Counted from the first letter of the stretch, positions 48,513-59,002 are shown. The stretch: 64,000 nt of DNA from Methanosarcinales archaeon Methan_01 (GCA_001602645.1 LUYE01000048.1:28143-92142), one strand, 5' to 3'. Translations and numbers: made by a program. Notes: generated by a model not told the origin, from the letters alone.

Positions 48513-48943
48513 CTTACCCCGCTTCGATATGCTGATGCTCTCCCGGCTCTTCGGATGACGCCGTCCTGCCGCCGTCAAAGTTCTTCGTGGTGGCCCCCCT
48601 CCGCCTCGACTGAAGCGGCGACAGATGGGGGACCCTCTGGCTTGCTGCCATCGAAATCCTCCTTTCGATGGGCTGTGGCATTCAACCTAATCCAGGATAT
48701 TTAAATCTTTTCGGTTTTCGCCTCCGGAGTCCCACGATCGCCACCGGGCGAAACCCTTTTTGGAGTAGACCTCACCGAGCCGGACTGACCTTTCCGGCTC
48801 ATCAGTACATATATGTTGCCTACCCTGACGTCCATCGCCCCGTTTGATTCAAATACACCATCGAGAAGTTCCATTTCAAGCAGAAAATCGAGAGCAACAT
48901 AGAAATATGACGACGGAACTCCTAAAACTGCGCGGTGGTGTAA

Positions 48944-51694
48944 GTGGACGAGATCGCCCTAACCATTGATGGACGGAAGGTCAGGACCAGGAGAGGAGCC
49001 ACGGTGCTGGAAGCTGCCCGAGGGGCTGGGGTCTACATACCAGCTTTATGCGACCATCCGGACCTAGCGCCCATCGGATCGTGCAAGCTCTGCATCGTCG
49101 AGATCGAGGGAGAGAGCCTCCGCCCCACCTCCTGCACCACCCTGGCCGAGGAGGGGATGGTGATCCTGACCAGGACGGAGGAGCTCCAGGAGATGCGCCG
49201 ATCCGCCCTGGAGATGATCCTCGCCATCACCCACCACCCGACGAGCTGCCTATTCTGCGATCGGAAGGAGGACTGCTCCGACCTCCGGGAGTGCATGAGA
49301 AAGTTTCCCGTGGCGGTGGGGTGCAAATACTGTCCCAACGACGGCCGATGCGAGCTGCAGGATGTGGTGGAGTACGTCGGCCTGGAGAGGATCAGGTACG
49401 AAACGAGCTACCGAAACCAGCCAGTCCTCCGGGAGCCCTTCTTCGACCGCGACTACAACCTCTGCATCCTCTGCAGCCGGTGCGTCAGGACCTGCCAGGA
49501 GGTGAGGGGGGAGGGGGTCCTCACCTTCGACGTCAACTACCATCACCACCACACCATCGGGCCGGTCTCCCTCTTCGAGTCGGAGTGCAAGTTCTGCGGC
49601 GCCTGCGTCGACGTCTGTCCTACGGGGGCGCTCTTCGCCAGGGCCGAGAGGTGGGGGAGGCCCGAGGAGACCGTCACCACCGTCTGCCCCTTCTGCGGCG
49701 TCGGCTGCGTCATGGAGCTCGGCGTTCTGGACGGACACATCGTCACGATCCGGGGGAAGAGGGGCGAGACCCCGAACAATGGCCAGCTCTGCGTCAAGGG
49801 GAGGTTCGGCCTCGACTTCGTCGAGAGCCCTGAGCGGCTGAAGACCCCCCTCATCCGGAAGGAGGGAGAGCTCGTCCCCTCCACCTGGGAGGAGGCGCTC
49901 TCGGTCGTCGTCGATAGGTTCTCCCGCGCCAAAGGCGATCGCTTCGCCCTCCTCTCCTCCGCCAAATGCACCAACGAGGAGAACTACCTCGCCCAGAAGC
50001 TCGCGCGGCTGGTGATGGAGACGAACAACGTCGACCACTGCGCCCGGCTCTGTCACGCCTCCACCGTCGCCGCCCTGGCGGCGACCTTCGGGAGCGGGGC
50101 GATGACCAACTCCATCGAGGAGCTGGCGGACGCGAGGTGCATCCTGATCATAGGATCGAACACCACCGAGCAGCATCCCGTCATCGCCCTCAGGATCAAG
50201 GAGGCGAAGAGGAGGGGCGCGAAGATCATCGTCGCCAACCCCCGGTGGATCGAGCTCTGTAAATTTGCAGACGTATGGTTGAGACAGACCCCGGGGACCG
50301 ACGTCCCCCTCATCCTCTCCCTCTGCAAGGTGATCCTGGTGGAGGGGCTCCTCGACGAGGAGTTCATCGAGGAGAGGTGCGAGGGGTTCGAGGAGTTCCG
50401 GGAGTCCCTTGCCGCCTTATCCCTGGAGGAGGCTGCCACCATCACCGGCGTCGAGGTCGGTCTGATCGAGGAGGCGGCCCGGATCTACGCCTCGAGCGGC
50501 CCCTCGTCGATCGTCTACTCCATGGGGATAACCCAGCACTCCCACGGCACCGAGAACATCCTCGCCCTCGCAGACCTTGCGATGATGACCGGAAACCTCG
50601 GAAAGCCCTCCAGCGGCATAAACCCCCTCCGGGGCCAGAACAACGTCCAGGGGGCGTGCGACATGGGCGCCCTCCCCAACGTCTTCCCAGGCTACCAGGC
50701 GGTGACGAACGACGACCTGAGGAGGAAGTTTGAGGCGCGTTGGGGAAGAGAGCTCCCGAAGAGGCCGGGGCTCACCCTGATGGAGATCTTCAACGCCGTC
50801 CACGACGGAGCCGTCGACGTCCTTTACATCATCGGCGAGAACCCCCAGATCAGCGACCCCGACGCCGCCCACGTCGCCGAGGCGCTGGAGAAGGTCGACT
50901 TCCTCGTCGTCCAGGAGATCTTCCTATCGGAGACGGCGAGGCATGCCGACGTGGTTCTTCCGGCCACGAGCTTCGCCGAGAAGGACGGGACCTTCACCAA
51001 CACCGAGCGGCGGGTCCAGAGGGTGAGGCGGGCGGTCCCGCCGCCGGGGGAGGCGAGGCCCGACTGGATGATCCTCTCGGAGATCGGGAGGAGGATGGGG
51101 TACGCGGATCAGTTCTCCTACTCCCACCCCTCGGAGATCATGGCGGAGATCGCCCCCCTCACCCCCAGCTACGGCGGGATCGGCTACGAGAGGATCGCGG
51201 GAGCTGGGCTCCAGTGGCCTTGCCCCAGCCCCGGCCACCCCGGGACGAAGTACCTCCACAAAGACGGCTTCACCCGGGGTAAGGGGCTCTTCACCCCCCT
51301 ATCATACCGCCCCTCGGCGGAGCTCCCCGACGGAGATTACCCCTTCATCCTCACCACCGGGAGGGTCCTCTGCCACTTCCACACCGGAACGATGACGAGG
51401 AAGGTGGCAGGCCTGAACTACCTCAGGGGCGAGGAGCTGGTGGAGATAAACCCCGGGGACGGGGAGGCCCTGGGGATCGAGGATGGCGACCTGGTGGAGG
51501 TCGCCTCCCGGAGGGGGAAGGTGAGGGCGAAGGCGAGGCTGACGGAGAAGTCGTCCCCGGGAGTCGTCTTCATGACCTTCCACTTCGCCGAGACCCCCAC
51601 CAACGTCCTGACGAACCCGGCCCTAGACCCCGTCGCCAAGATCCCCGAGCTGAAGGTCTGCGCCGTCAGCCTATCCAAAGCGGTTGGTGATTGA
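48944..51694 (+). CDS. fdhA: Formate dehydrogenase alpha subunit with NuoG-like N-terminal Fe-S domains
   Basis: N-terminal [2Fe-2S] CDHPDLAPIGSCKLC and 4Fe-4S clusters; CPFCGVGC; catalytic-type DHCARLCHASTVAALAATFGSGAMTNS (Cys form). Confidence 0.92.
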   Translation: MDEIALTIDGRKVRTRRGATVLEAARGAGVYIPALCDHPDLAPIGSCKLCIVEIEGESLRPTSCTTLAEEGMVILTRTEELQEMRRSALEMILAITHHPTSCLFCDRKEDCSDLRECMRKFPVAVGCKYCPNDGRCELQDVVEYVGLERIRYETSYRNQPVLREPFFDRDYNLCILCSRCVRTCQEVRGEGVLTFDVNYHHHHTIGPVSLFESECKFCGACVDVCPTGALFARAERWGRPEETVTTVCPFCGVGCVMELGVLDGHIVTIRGKRGETPNNGQLCVKGRFGLDFVESPERLKTPLIRKEGELVPSTWEEALSVVVDRFSRAKGDRFALLSSAKCTNEENYLAQKLARLVMETNNVDHCARLCHASTVAALAATFGSGAMTNSIEELADARCILIIGSNTTEQHPVIALRIKEAKRRGAKIIVANPRWIELCKFADVWLRQTPGTDVPLILSLCKVILVEGLLDEEFIEERCEGFEEFRESLAALSLEEAATITGVEVGLIEEAARIYASSGPSSIVYSMGITQHSHGTENILALADLAMMTGNLGKPSSGINPLRGQNNVQGACDMGALPNVFPGYQAVTNDDLRRKFEARWGRELPKRPGLTLMEIFNAVHDGAVDVLYIIGENPQISDPDAAHVAEALEKVDFLVVQEIFLSETARHADVVLPATSFAEKDGTFTNTERRVQRVRRAVPPPGEARPDWMILSEIGRRMGYADQFSYSHPSEIMAEIAPLTPSYGGIGYERIAGAGLQWPCPSPGHPGTKYLHKDGFTRGKGLFTPLSYRPSAELPDGDYPFILTTGRVLCHFHTGTMTRKVAGLNYLRGEELVEINPGDGEALGIEDGDLVEVASRRGKVRAKARLTEKSSPGVVFMTFHFAETPTNVLTNPALDPVAKIPELKVCAVSLSKAVGD

Positions 51695-51696
51695 AT

Positions 51697-52614
51697 ATGT
51701 ACCAGATAGTCGAGAAGGAGGCCCTCGTCCCCAACATCATCTACCTGAAGATCAGGGCCCCCAAGGTCGCAAAAGTCGCCCGCCCTGGCCAGTTTGTGAT
51801 CATCAGGGTCGACGAGACCGGCGAGAGGATCCCGATGGGCCTCTCCGGCTGGGACGAAAGAGAGGGGACGATCGAGATCGTCTTCTACGTCCTGGGAACG
51901 TCCACCATGAAGCTCGGGACCTTGCGGGTGGGGGACTCCGTCCTCAACCTCGCGGGCCCCCTGGGGACCCCCACCGAGGTCGGCAACTTCGGTACGGTGA
52001 TCTGTGCCTGCGGCTGCTTCGGGATCGGCCCCTCCATGCCCCTGATAAAGGCCCTCAAGGAGGCGGGAAACCGGGTGATAACCGCGGTGGAGGGGCGGAG
52101 CCGGGAGTTCATCTTCTGGGGAGATAGGTTGAAAGAGGCGAGCGACGAGGTCGTGATCCTGGCGGGGGACGGAAGCTGCGGCGAGGCGGGGTGGACGAAC
52201 GACTTCATCAAACGGCGGCTCGTGGAGGAGAGGATCGACCGGATCTTCGTCCACGGCTGCCCCTTCATGATGATGGAGGCGGCGAAGGCGAGCAAGCCCT
52301 TCGGGGTCAAGACGATCGTCAGCCTCACCCCCTTGATGGTAGACGGGACCGGGATGTGCGGAGCCTGCCGGGTCGAGGTGGGGGGAGAGACGAAGTTCGC
52401 CTGCGTTGACGGCCCGGACTTCGACGGCCACCAGGTCAACTGGGAGACCCTCTCCCTCCGACTCCGCCAGTTCATCCCCGAGGAGGACAGGTCCTCCATG
52501 CTCTGGGAGCGGGATAACTGGCACAGGCTGGTGGAGCTGGCGCCCCAGGCTCTGAACCCCACCCTGGGGAGGTCCGAGGAGAGGAATAAGAAGAAGGCGG
52601 CCTGCTCCAGCTAA
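51697..52614 (+). CDS. SudB/NfnA-like ferredoxin-NAD(P)H reductase flavoprotein
   Basis: VARPGQFVIIRVDE, LAGPLGTPTEV, CACGCFGIGPSMPLIKAL, C-terminal GTGMCGACRVEVGGETKFACVDGPDFDGHQV. Confidence 0.9.
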   Translation: MYQIVEKEALVPNIIYLKIRAPKVAKVARPGQFVIIRVDETGERIPMGLSGWDEREGTIEIVFYVLGTSTMKLGTLRVGDSVLNLAGPLGTPTEVGNFGTVICACGCFGIGPSMPLIKALKEAGNRVITAVEGRSREFIFWGDRLKEASDEVVILAGDGSCGEAGWTNDFIKRRLVEERIDRIFVHGCPFMMMEAAKASKPFGVKTIVSLTPLMVDGTGMCGACRVEVGGETKFACVDGPDFDGHQVNWETLSLRLRQFIPEEDRSSMLWERDNWHRLVELAPQALNPTLGRSEERNKKKAACSS

Positions 52615-52662
52615 GGCCGTTTCACAACGTAATTCGAGACGAAATATTTCTGGTCAGATCTC

Positions 52663-52914
52663 TCATCTGACCAGCTCTATCCTCGTGGCGAACTTGTGAG
52701 GGGATGCCGCCACAGCCTCTACGTCGCCGATGATCCCCAAGCTCTCGGCATCCTCGAGGTGGAACCAGGACGCCTCCTCCAAGCCGGTCGATGGCCTCCT
52801 CGGGGGTGGCGCGCCTATGATAGTATATGTCATCCCCATGAGGAATGCCCATTCCTCCAGCCGATCTGGCGCGAAGGGGGAGAGGACGAGGCGAGGATGA
52901 AAAAAAGAGGGCAA
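52663..52914 (-). pseudogene. Possible degraded small gene
   Basis: Protein-like segments fall in two frames (LEEWAFLMGMTYTIIGAP; TPEEAIDRL; ASWFHLEDAESLGIIGDVEAVAASPHKFATRIELVR). Confidence 0.3.
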
Positions 52915-52996
52915 ATTGGGAGGATCGGATCCTCCCCGGCGATCATATTGTGAGCCTTCCCGTTTATTCTCCTCTGGTTGGTGAGAAGGAAGGCGG

Positions 52997-54259
52997 CTAC
53001 TCTGTCCCGACCCAGCCGCGGATCCTCATCGCCTCGACGACGCGGCTGACGGCTACGACGTAGGCCGCCTGGCGCATATTGATCTTGTAAACCCTGGAGG
53101 TCTCGAGGACGGAGTGGTAGGCCCGGGTCATCCTGGCGTCGAGCTTCTTTCGGACCTCTTCGACGTCCCAGCAGTACCGGTCGATGTTCTGGACCATCTC
53201 GAAGTAGGAGACGGTGACGCCTCCGGCGTTGCAGAGGAAGTCGGGGATGACGTGGACCCCCTTATTGTGGAGGATCTCATCCGCCTCGGGGGTGGTGGGG
53301 CCGTTGGCGAGCTCCGCGACGATCTTCGCCTTTATCCTGGGGGCGTTCTCCTTGGTGATGACGTTCTCGAGGGCGGCGACGATCAGGATGTCGACGTCGA
53401 GCTCCAGGAGCTCCTCGTTGGTGATCTTGGCCGTCGTCTTCCTCGGGGAATTGACGACGGTGCAGGTATCTTTCTTGACGCTGCAGGCGAGCTCCAGATC
53501 GAGGCCGTCCTTGTTGTATATCCCGCCCTTGGAGTCGCTGATCGCCACCACCTTGGATCCGAAGAGCTCCCGGCAGAGGAAGGAGGCATGGCACCCGGCG
53601 TTCCCGTATCCCTGGATGGCGACCGTTGCCCGAGAGAGGTCGATCCCCAGCTCCTTAGCCGCCTCGCGGATGGTGAACATGCCGCCCCGGGCCGTGGCGT
53701 CGTCGCGGCCGCAGGAGCCGCCTATGCAGAGGGGCTTTCCGGTGATGCAGCCGAACTCGTTCTTCCCCGTGATCTTCGAGTACTCGTCCATCATCCAGGC
53801 CATGATCTGGGGGGTGGTGTAGACGTCGGGGGCGGGGACGTCCTTATCGGGGCCTATGAACTGCCAGATTCGGTCGATGTACCCCCTGCTGAGCCGCTCC
53901 AGCTCATCCTGGGAGAGCTCCTTGGGGTTGCAGATGACGCCGCCCTTCCCCCCGCCGAGGGGGAGGTCGAGGAGGGAGCACTTCCAGGTCATCCAGGCGG
54001 CGAGGGCCCGGACGGTGTCGATAGTCTCATCGGGGTGGAACCTGATCCCCCCCTTCGTCGGCCCCTTTGCGTCGTTGTACTGGACCCGGAACCCCTGGAA
54101 GACCTTGGTGCTTCCATCGTCCATCCGGACAGGAATGGCGACGTGAAGCTCTCGCATGGGGTGCTTCAGCACCTCGCTGACGCCGTCACTCAAATTCATT
54201 ATTTTTGCACAGTTATCCAGCTGCTCTTTAGCTATCTCAAATGGGTTGAGTTCTGCCAT
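52997..54259 (-). CDS. gdhA: Glutamate (Glu/Leu/Phe/Val) dehydrogenase
   Basis: [47 protein letters not shown]. Confidence 0.93.
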   Translation of the reverse strand: MAELNPFEIAKEQLDNCAKIMNLSDGVSEVLKHPMRELHVAIPVRMDDGSTKVFQGFRVQYNDAKGPTKGGIRFHPDETIDTVRALAAWMTWKCSLLDLPLGGGKGGVICNPKELSQDELERLSRGYIDRIWQFIGPDKDVPAPDVYTTPQIMAWMMDEYSKITGKNEFGCITGKPLCIGGSCGRDDATARGGMFTIREAAKELGIDLSRATVAIQGYGNAGCHASFLCRELFGSKVVAISDSKGGIYNKDGLDLELACSVKKDTCTVVNSPRKTTAKITNEELLELDVDILIVAALENVITKENAPRIKAKIVAELANGPTTPEADEILHNKGVHVIPDFLCNAGGVTVSYFEMVQNIDRYCWDVEEVRKKLDARMTRAYHSVLETSRVYKINMRQAAYVVAVSRVVEAMRIRGWVGTE

Positions 54260-54650
54260 CCCTATATCACCCTACTTGGCTTCCGCCAAACCATCGATCA
54301 CAACGAGTTAGGAGGAAGGCCATGTCTGCAACCCATAGTTAAATCTTGTGAGTAACATTTATTTATGGCCAAATGGACCATCCAGGCCGTAAACTAATAT
54401 TTAAGCATTCTGGATAGCGGGGCGGAGGGGGGAAAGAATGTCAGAAGTTTAATGTTATTAATGAAAAATGATAGTTGATGACAATTCGAACGTCCTGCGG
54501 TTCGACCGCCCGCGGAAGGCTCCGTCGCCGCCGGATAATTGAGATTTGGCTGGGGGAAGGGAGCTCTTCGGCGTTTGGAGGATCCTTGGGGGATCGCCGG
54601 AGCCGCTCCCGGCCCCCTCTCATCATTCGCCAGAGCGGAAGCTCCGGCCT

Positions 54651-56330
54651 TCAGCCGTCGAGGATCTCCTCGGCGACGTCCCGGTAGGCTTCCATGACGT
54701 AGGGTATCCCGCAGACCCGGGATGCCTCTTCGGTGAGGGCCATGACGTCGTTTCTCGATATGGTCTTGAGGCTGAAGTTCCTGCTCCCGGCCATCAGCTG
54801 CTGGAGGCCTACCTGGAACCTCTGGGCGTAGGTGTAGATCCCCATCGCCCCCAGGGGCATCTCCTCTACCTCCCTTCCGTACTTCTCGGCCAGCTCCTCG
54901 TAGGTGACGAAGAGCTGCTTTGCGGTCGTCCCGTACTTGGAGACGGACTTGGGAAGCTCTCCAGCCCCGATCCACTTCTGGATGTTCTTTCCGACCATCC
55001 CGGGGATCATCAGCGCCCTGCCCATGCAGACCGCCCTGAAGTAGGGGGCGCCGATGGCGATCGCCTTGAATACCCCGTCCTCGGAGGAGAAGCCGCCGGC
55101 GATGGCGAGGTCGGGGACCCTCATCCCCCTCTTGCTGAGCCGCTCTGCGAACTCCCGGGCGAGGGACTGGAGGTAGAAGGTGGGGATCCCCCACTCATTC
55201 ATCATCGGCCAGGGGCTCATCCCCGTCCCGCCGGGGGCGCCGTCTATGGTGAGGAGGTCTATCTTCGCCTCCGAGCCGTACCGGAGGGCCATGGCGAGCT
55301 CCGCCATGGAGTAGGCCCCGGTCTTGAGGGTTATCCTCTTGAACCCCAGGTCCCTGAGCCGGTCCACCTCTTCGATGAAGCTTTCTTTGGTGACGAAGCC
55401 GAGGCGGGAGTGCCGCTCGAACTCCTTTATCGCCCCGTCCCGGAAGGCCTGCTGGACTTCCCTCTTGGAGGGGTCGGGCCTCACGATGTAGCCCCTCTTC
55501 TGCAGCTCCAGAGCCCTCTCCAGGGACCGGACCTTGATCTCGCCCCCGATGCACTTTGCCCCCTGCCCCCACTTCAGCTCCAGGGTGTCCAGCTCGTGCC
55601 TCATCGAGACGTACTCGGCGGTCCCGAGGCGGGTGTCCTCGACGTTCATCTGGACGAGGATCTCCCCGTATCCCTCGTGAAACCGCTTATAGGTCTCGAT
55701 CCTCCGGTCCATCTCCGGGGACCGGGAGACCTTCCCCCTGCCGTCGAGGACGAGGTCCGGATCGACGCCGCAGACGTTTTCGCCACAGACGAGGGTGATC
55801 CCCGATATGGCGGCGCCGATGGCGAAGTGCTCCCAGTTCGCCCCGGCGATGTCGGTGGAGCCGAGGGCTCCGGTGAAGATCGGGACCTTCATCTTCACCT
55901 TTCTGTCCCAGCCGTACTCGGTCTCGGTATCGACCCCGTTGAAGACGGCGGTGTCAGGGTTCCCCTCGACCCCCGAGGGGAGGCCCCGGGCGCCGACGGC
56001 GTACCCCTGGATGTTTATATGAGAGTAATCGATGGGATAGTTCTTGTCCGCCCCGGCGGTGATCTCGCCGAAGGGGCCGGGATAGAGGACCTCCCGCCCT
56101 CGGAAAGAGGATAACCAGATGTCACAGCCGCCCCTGCAGCCGTCGATACATCGGGTGCAGATCCCGGACATCGGGGCGACGTTCCTCGACCGGTTGAACG
56201 TCCCGATCGCTTCGTTGGCGTTTGGCTGTCTGAGGTTCATAAAATCCACCATAAATCTCCAGATCATCTCGCTCGGGGGCGGGATCCGCCCCGAGGAGGG
56301 ACGTTTTGCCAGAATGAATCTTCCGGTCAA
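54651..56330 (-). CDS. FMN-binding glutamate synthase family protein (archaeal type)
   Basis: GAPGGTGMSPWPMMNEWGIP, IAGGFSSEDGVFKAIAIGAPYFRAVCMGRA, N-terminal Cys set CTRCIDGCRGGCDIW. Confidence 0.88.
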   Translation of the reverse strand: MTGRFILAKRPSSGRIPPPSEMIWRFMVDFMNLRQPNANEAIGTFNRSRNVAPMSGICTRCIDGCRGGCDIWLSSFRGREVLYPGPFGEITAGADKNYPIDYSHINIQGYAVGARGLPSGVEGNPDTAVFNGVDTETEYGWDRKVKMKVPIFTGALGSTDIAGANWEHFAIGAAISGITLVCGENVCGVDPDLVLDGRGKVSRSPEMDRRIETYKRFHEGYGEILVQMNVEDTRLGTAEYVSMRHELDTLELKWGQGAKCIGGEIKVRSLERALELQKRGYIVRPDPSKREVQQAFRDGAIKEFERHSRLGFVTKESFIEEVDRLRDLGFKRITLKTGAYSMAELAMALRYGSEAKIDLLTIDGAPGGTGMSPWPMMNEWGIPTFYLQSLAREFAERLSKRGMRVPDLAIAGGFSSEDGVFKAIAIGAPYFRAVCMGRALMIPGMVGKNIQKWIGAGELPKSVSKYGTTAKQLFVTYEELAEKYGREVEEMPLGAMGIYTYAQRFQVGLQQLMAGSRNFSLKTISRNDVMALTEEASRVCGIPYVMEAYRDVAEEILDG

Positions 56331-56435
56331 CTGATATATAAGGATTTCTTGGCGAAGCGCGGAAGTGGCATAAAAGGGGGAGGATTCCGAGGGGCTGGGG
56401 CTATGCCCCCATATCTTCGAGGTTTCGATGATGGG

Positions 56436-56927
56436 TCAGGTCCCGTCCCCACCCTTCAGCCCTACGATCTTCTGGACCTCGACGAGCTTCCAGATGAGGG
56501 ACCTCTCCTCCTCGACGATCGATTTGAGGGGGTCCTCGGGAGAGTGGCCGAGGGCCATGAGGACGTTTCGAGAGAGGTCCTTCCTCCGGATCAGATCGAC
56601 GAACCCCTCCCGGACGCCCCTCTTCTCCTGGGGGTCAGAGACCTCGGCGAGACGGCCCCGCAAGGTGACGAATCGATAGCTTGAGAGGTCCGGAGCGTAC
56701 CGCTCCACCTCCACCGAGACGTGGGGATCTTTTCGGAAGAAATCGATCTTGCTGCCGTACTTAGTCGATAAGAAGTACATGAACCGCCCGTCAAATAGGT
56801 AAACGAAGGGAGCTATGTGGGGGTATCTCTCCCCCCGGAAGGCGATCCTGCAGAGGTGCTCCTCCTCGATCAGCCGGTCGCGCTCGCCCTTCTCCATCCT
56901 CAGGATCTTGACAACTTCCACAGCCAT
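56436..56927 (-). CDS. Pyridoxamine 5'-phosphate oxidase-like flavin-binding protein
   Basis: EEHLCRIAFRGERYPHIAPFVYLFDGRFMYFLSTKYGSKIDFFRKDPHVSVEVE. Confidence 0.85.
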   Translation of the reverse strand: MAVEVVKILRMEKGERDRLIEEEHLCRIAFRGERYPHIAPFVYLFDGRFMYFLSTKYGSKIDFFRKDPHVSVEVERYAPDLSSYRFVTLRGRLAEVSDPQEKRGVREGFVDLIRRKDLSRNVLMALGHSPEDPLKSIVEEERSLIWKLVEVQKIVGLKGGDGT

Positions 56928-57051
56928 CTCCTCAAAACAAATTTGAGTTCAGATTGTATTTAAAGCCCCCACTGAGAAGCGGATCTCCGGGACGAAGAGT
57001 CCGGATGGGAGGAACAAAAAACGGAACCGAATCTCCCGGGCGAGGGATGTT

Positions 57052-57408
57052 TCACCGGTTGGGGACCCTCTCCCTTATGAGGGCCTTCAGAGCCTCCTCC
57101 GCCTCGGGGGTGACGGGCGGCTTCTGCCGCATGGTGCACCTCGCCGGCATTGGGATCAGCCCCTCGTCAAGAAGGGTGCAGTAGACCTCCTCCAAGCTCA
57201 TCTCGCCCGCGGCGTACCTTCTCAGCATCGCGACCGCCTCGGTCCGCTCCTTCAACCCGAGGGCGTCAAGCCTTTTTGCAAGCTGCTCTATCTCTTCCAG
57301 CAATCTGAACGCCTCGGTCCAGGACGATACCTCCTGGGATATAGCCCTTGCCGAAAACCCCAGGCCATAAATACCATCGAGGAGAACCGTCGAGGAGATA
57401 CCACTCAT
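57052..57408 (-). CDS. Small hypothetical protein, start uncertain
   Basis: 118-aa ORF divergent from HMG-CoA synthase; the 5' part overlaps that gene's likely promoter, so the true start is probably internal. Confidence 0.45.
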   Translation of the reverse strand: MSGISSTVLLDGIYGLGFSARAISQEVSSWTEAFRLLEEIEQLAKRLDALGLKERTEAVAMLRRYAAGEMSLEEVYCTLLDEGLIPMPARCTMRQKPPVTPEAEEALKALIRERVPNR

Positions 57409-57422
57409 ACGAGGAGATCACC

Positions 57423-58796
57423 ATGAGAGATCTGCGCAACTCTGCCGTCGGGATCGACGACATTGCCGTAGCCGTCCCAAAGCTATTTGTATCGACCCTC
57501 GGCGAGTTCGCGAGGGAGAGGGGGATTGAAGCTGAAAAGCTATCCCGGGGGATCGGGGTCAAGAAGATGGCCGTACCCGACGCCCACCAGGACGCCGCCA
57601 CCCTCGCCGCCACTTCGACCCTGGAGCTTATGGAGAAGAACGACCTCCGCCCCCAAGAGGTGGGGAGGATCTACATCGGGACCGAGTCGGGGGTCGACGA
57701 GGCGAAGGCCATCGGGACCTACGTCGTCGGGATGCTGGAACAAGTCTACGGCCCCGGGTCCTTCTCGGAATGCTCCACCGTCGAGTTCAAGTCCGCCTGC
57801 ATCGGCGCCACTCACGCCCTGGAGAACGTCGCCTGCTGGCTGAAGATGGGAGAGGACGAGGACGGGTCCTCTGGCCGGAGGCGGGGGATTGTGGGGATCG
57901 TGGTGGCGACGGACGTCGCCCGCTATGAGATGAAGACACCAGGTGAGTACACCCAGGGGGCGGGCTCCGTCGCCCTCCTCGTCGATAAAGATCCGAGGAT
58001 CCTCGCCCTCGACCCCGTCATGGGGGTCTACACCAGAGACGTGAACGACTTCTTCCGGCCCATCGGGATGAGGTGCGCCGTCGTCAACGGCAAGTACAGC
58101 AACCACTGCTACCTGACGGCGATGGAAGGAGCCTTCTCCTCCTTTCAGAGGAGAGCCCTTTCCCGGGGGATGATCCGCCTCGCAGAAGGCGAATGCGTCA
58201 CAGACCACCTCCAACACATCATATTCCACATCCCCTACCCCAGGATGGCAGAGTACGCGGCGGCATCGTTATTCCGGCTTGAGTGGCGGGGCCTCCCCCG
58301 GTGGCGAGAGGTGGAGGAGGAGATAGGGCCTGAGCCCGAGGCCTCGGATTTCTCGGATGAGAAGGTGAGGCTATCAACCGAGTACAACAGGAGGTTCTCC
58401 CGGTCGGCGCAGTTCCTGGAGGCGTACGAGAAGAAAGTGAAGCCTTCGACCATGGCATCCTCGATCGTCGGAAACATATATACCGGATCGATCTACCTCG
58501 GCCTGGCAAGCCTCCTAGAGGAGGGCCGCCTCACCCACGAGACGCGGCTCGGCCTCGGCTCCTACGGGAGCGGCTGCTCTGCCTCCTTCTTCTCTGGGTT
58601 GGTCGGAGAGGGCGTCGGGTCCCTGCCCAAAGGCCGCCTCCTCAAGCAGCTCGATGATAGGGTCGAGATCGGCCTAGAGGACTACCAGCTCCTCCACGAT
58701 GGCAAGCGGCGGGAGAGCGTTGTACCGCCGTCGGGAGAGTTCGCCCTTATGGATATCGACAAGGACGGGTACAGAAGGTACGAATTCGTCAGCTGA
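57423..58796 (+). CDS. HMG-CoA synthase, bacterial/eukaryotic-like family
   Basis: IGTESGVDEAKA, STVEFKSACIGATHALEN (catalytic Cys), HIPYPRMAEYA, GSYGSGCSASFFS. Confidence 0.87.
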   Translation: MRDLRNSAVGIDDIAVAVPKLFVSTLGEFARERGIEAEKLSRGIGVKKMAVPDAHQDAATLAATSTLELMEKNDLRPQEVGRIYIGTESGVDEAKAIGTYVVGMLEQVYGPGSFSECSTVEFKSACIGATHALENVACWLKMGEDEDGSSGRRRGIVGIVVATDVARYEMKTPGEYTQGAGSVALLVDKDPRILALDPVMGVYTRDVNDFFRPIGMRCAVVNGKYSNHCYLTAMEGAFSSFQRRALSRGMIRLAEGECVTDHLQHIIFHIPYPRMAEYAAASLFRLEWRGLPRWREVEEEIGPEPEASDFSDEKVRLSTEYNRRFSRSAQFLEAYEKKVKPSTMASSIVGNIYTGSIYLGLASLLEEGRLTHETRLGLGSYGSGCSASFFSGLVGEGVGSLPKGRLLKQLDDRVEIGLEDYQLLHDGKRRESVVPPSGEFALMDIDKDGYRRYEFVS

Positions 58797-58844
58797 GGGG
58801 CGGAATCAAGCGGTGGTTCTTCGACATGCCACAGATATTCGAAC

Positions 58845-58883
58845 TCTCGAATGCTGTTAGACCTGCGGAGCTCGCATTCGAGA
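58845..58883. terminator. Stem-loop between convergent genes
   Basis: TCTCGAATGC ... GCATTCGAGA, 10-bp perfect arms. Confidence 0.5.
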
Positions 58884-59002
58884 ATAGCCCCAGATCCAGG
58901 AAAAAAGCGACTCCCGTCAGCGATTTGAAAAAATAGAGAAGATCGGTGAGCGTTGGTCCCACCGCCCATTTTATCCCATCACGCCCTGGGTGACGAGCTC
59001 CC

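Noticed and set aside
47568-48704. 378-aa plus-strand ORF
   Set aside because: Antisense to the SudA/NfnB-like gene.
48944-51694. Selenocysteine in formate dehydrogenase
   Set aside because: The active-site codon encodes Cys (ARLCH) and no in-frame TGA is needed.
53114-54355. 413-aa plus-strand ORF
   Set aside because: Antisense to glutamate dehydrogenase; Asp/Gly/Leu/Val-rich pseudo-protein typical of antisense frames.
54546-56114. 522-aa plus-strand ORF
   Set aside because: Antisense to the strongly supported glutamate synthase family gene.
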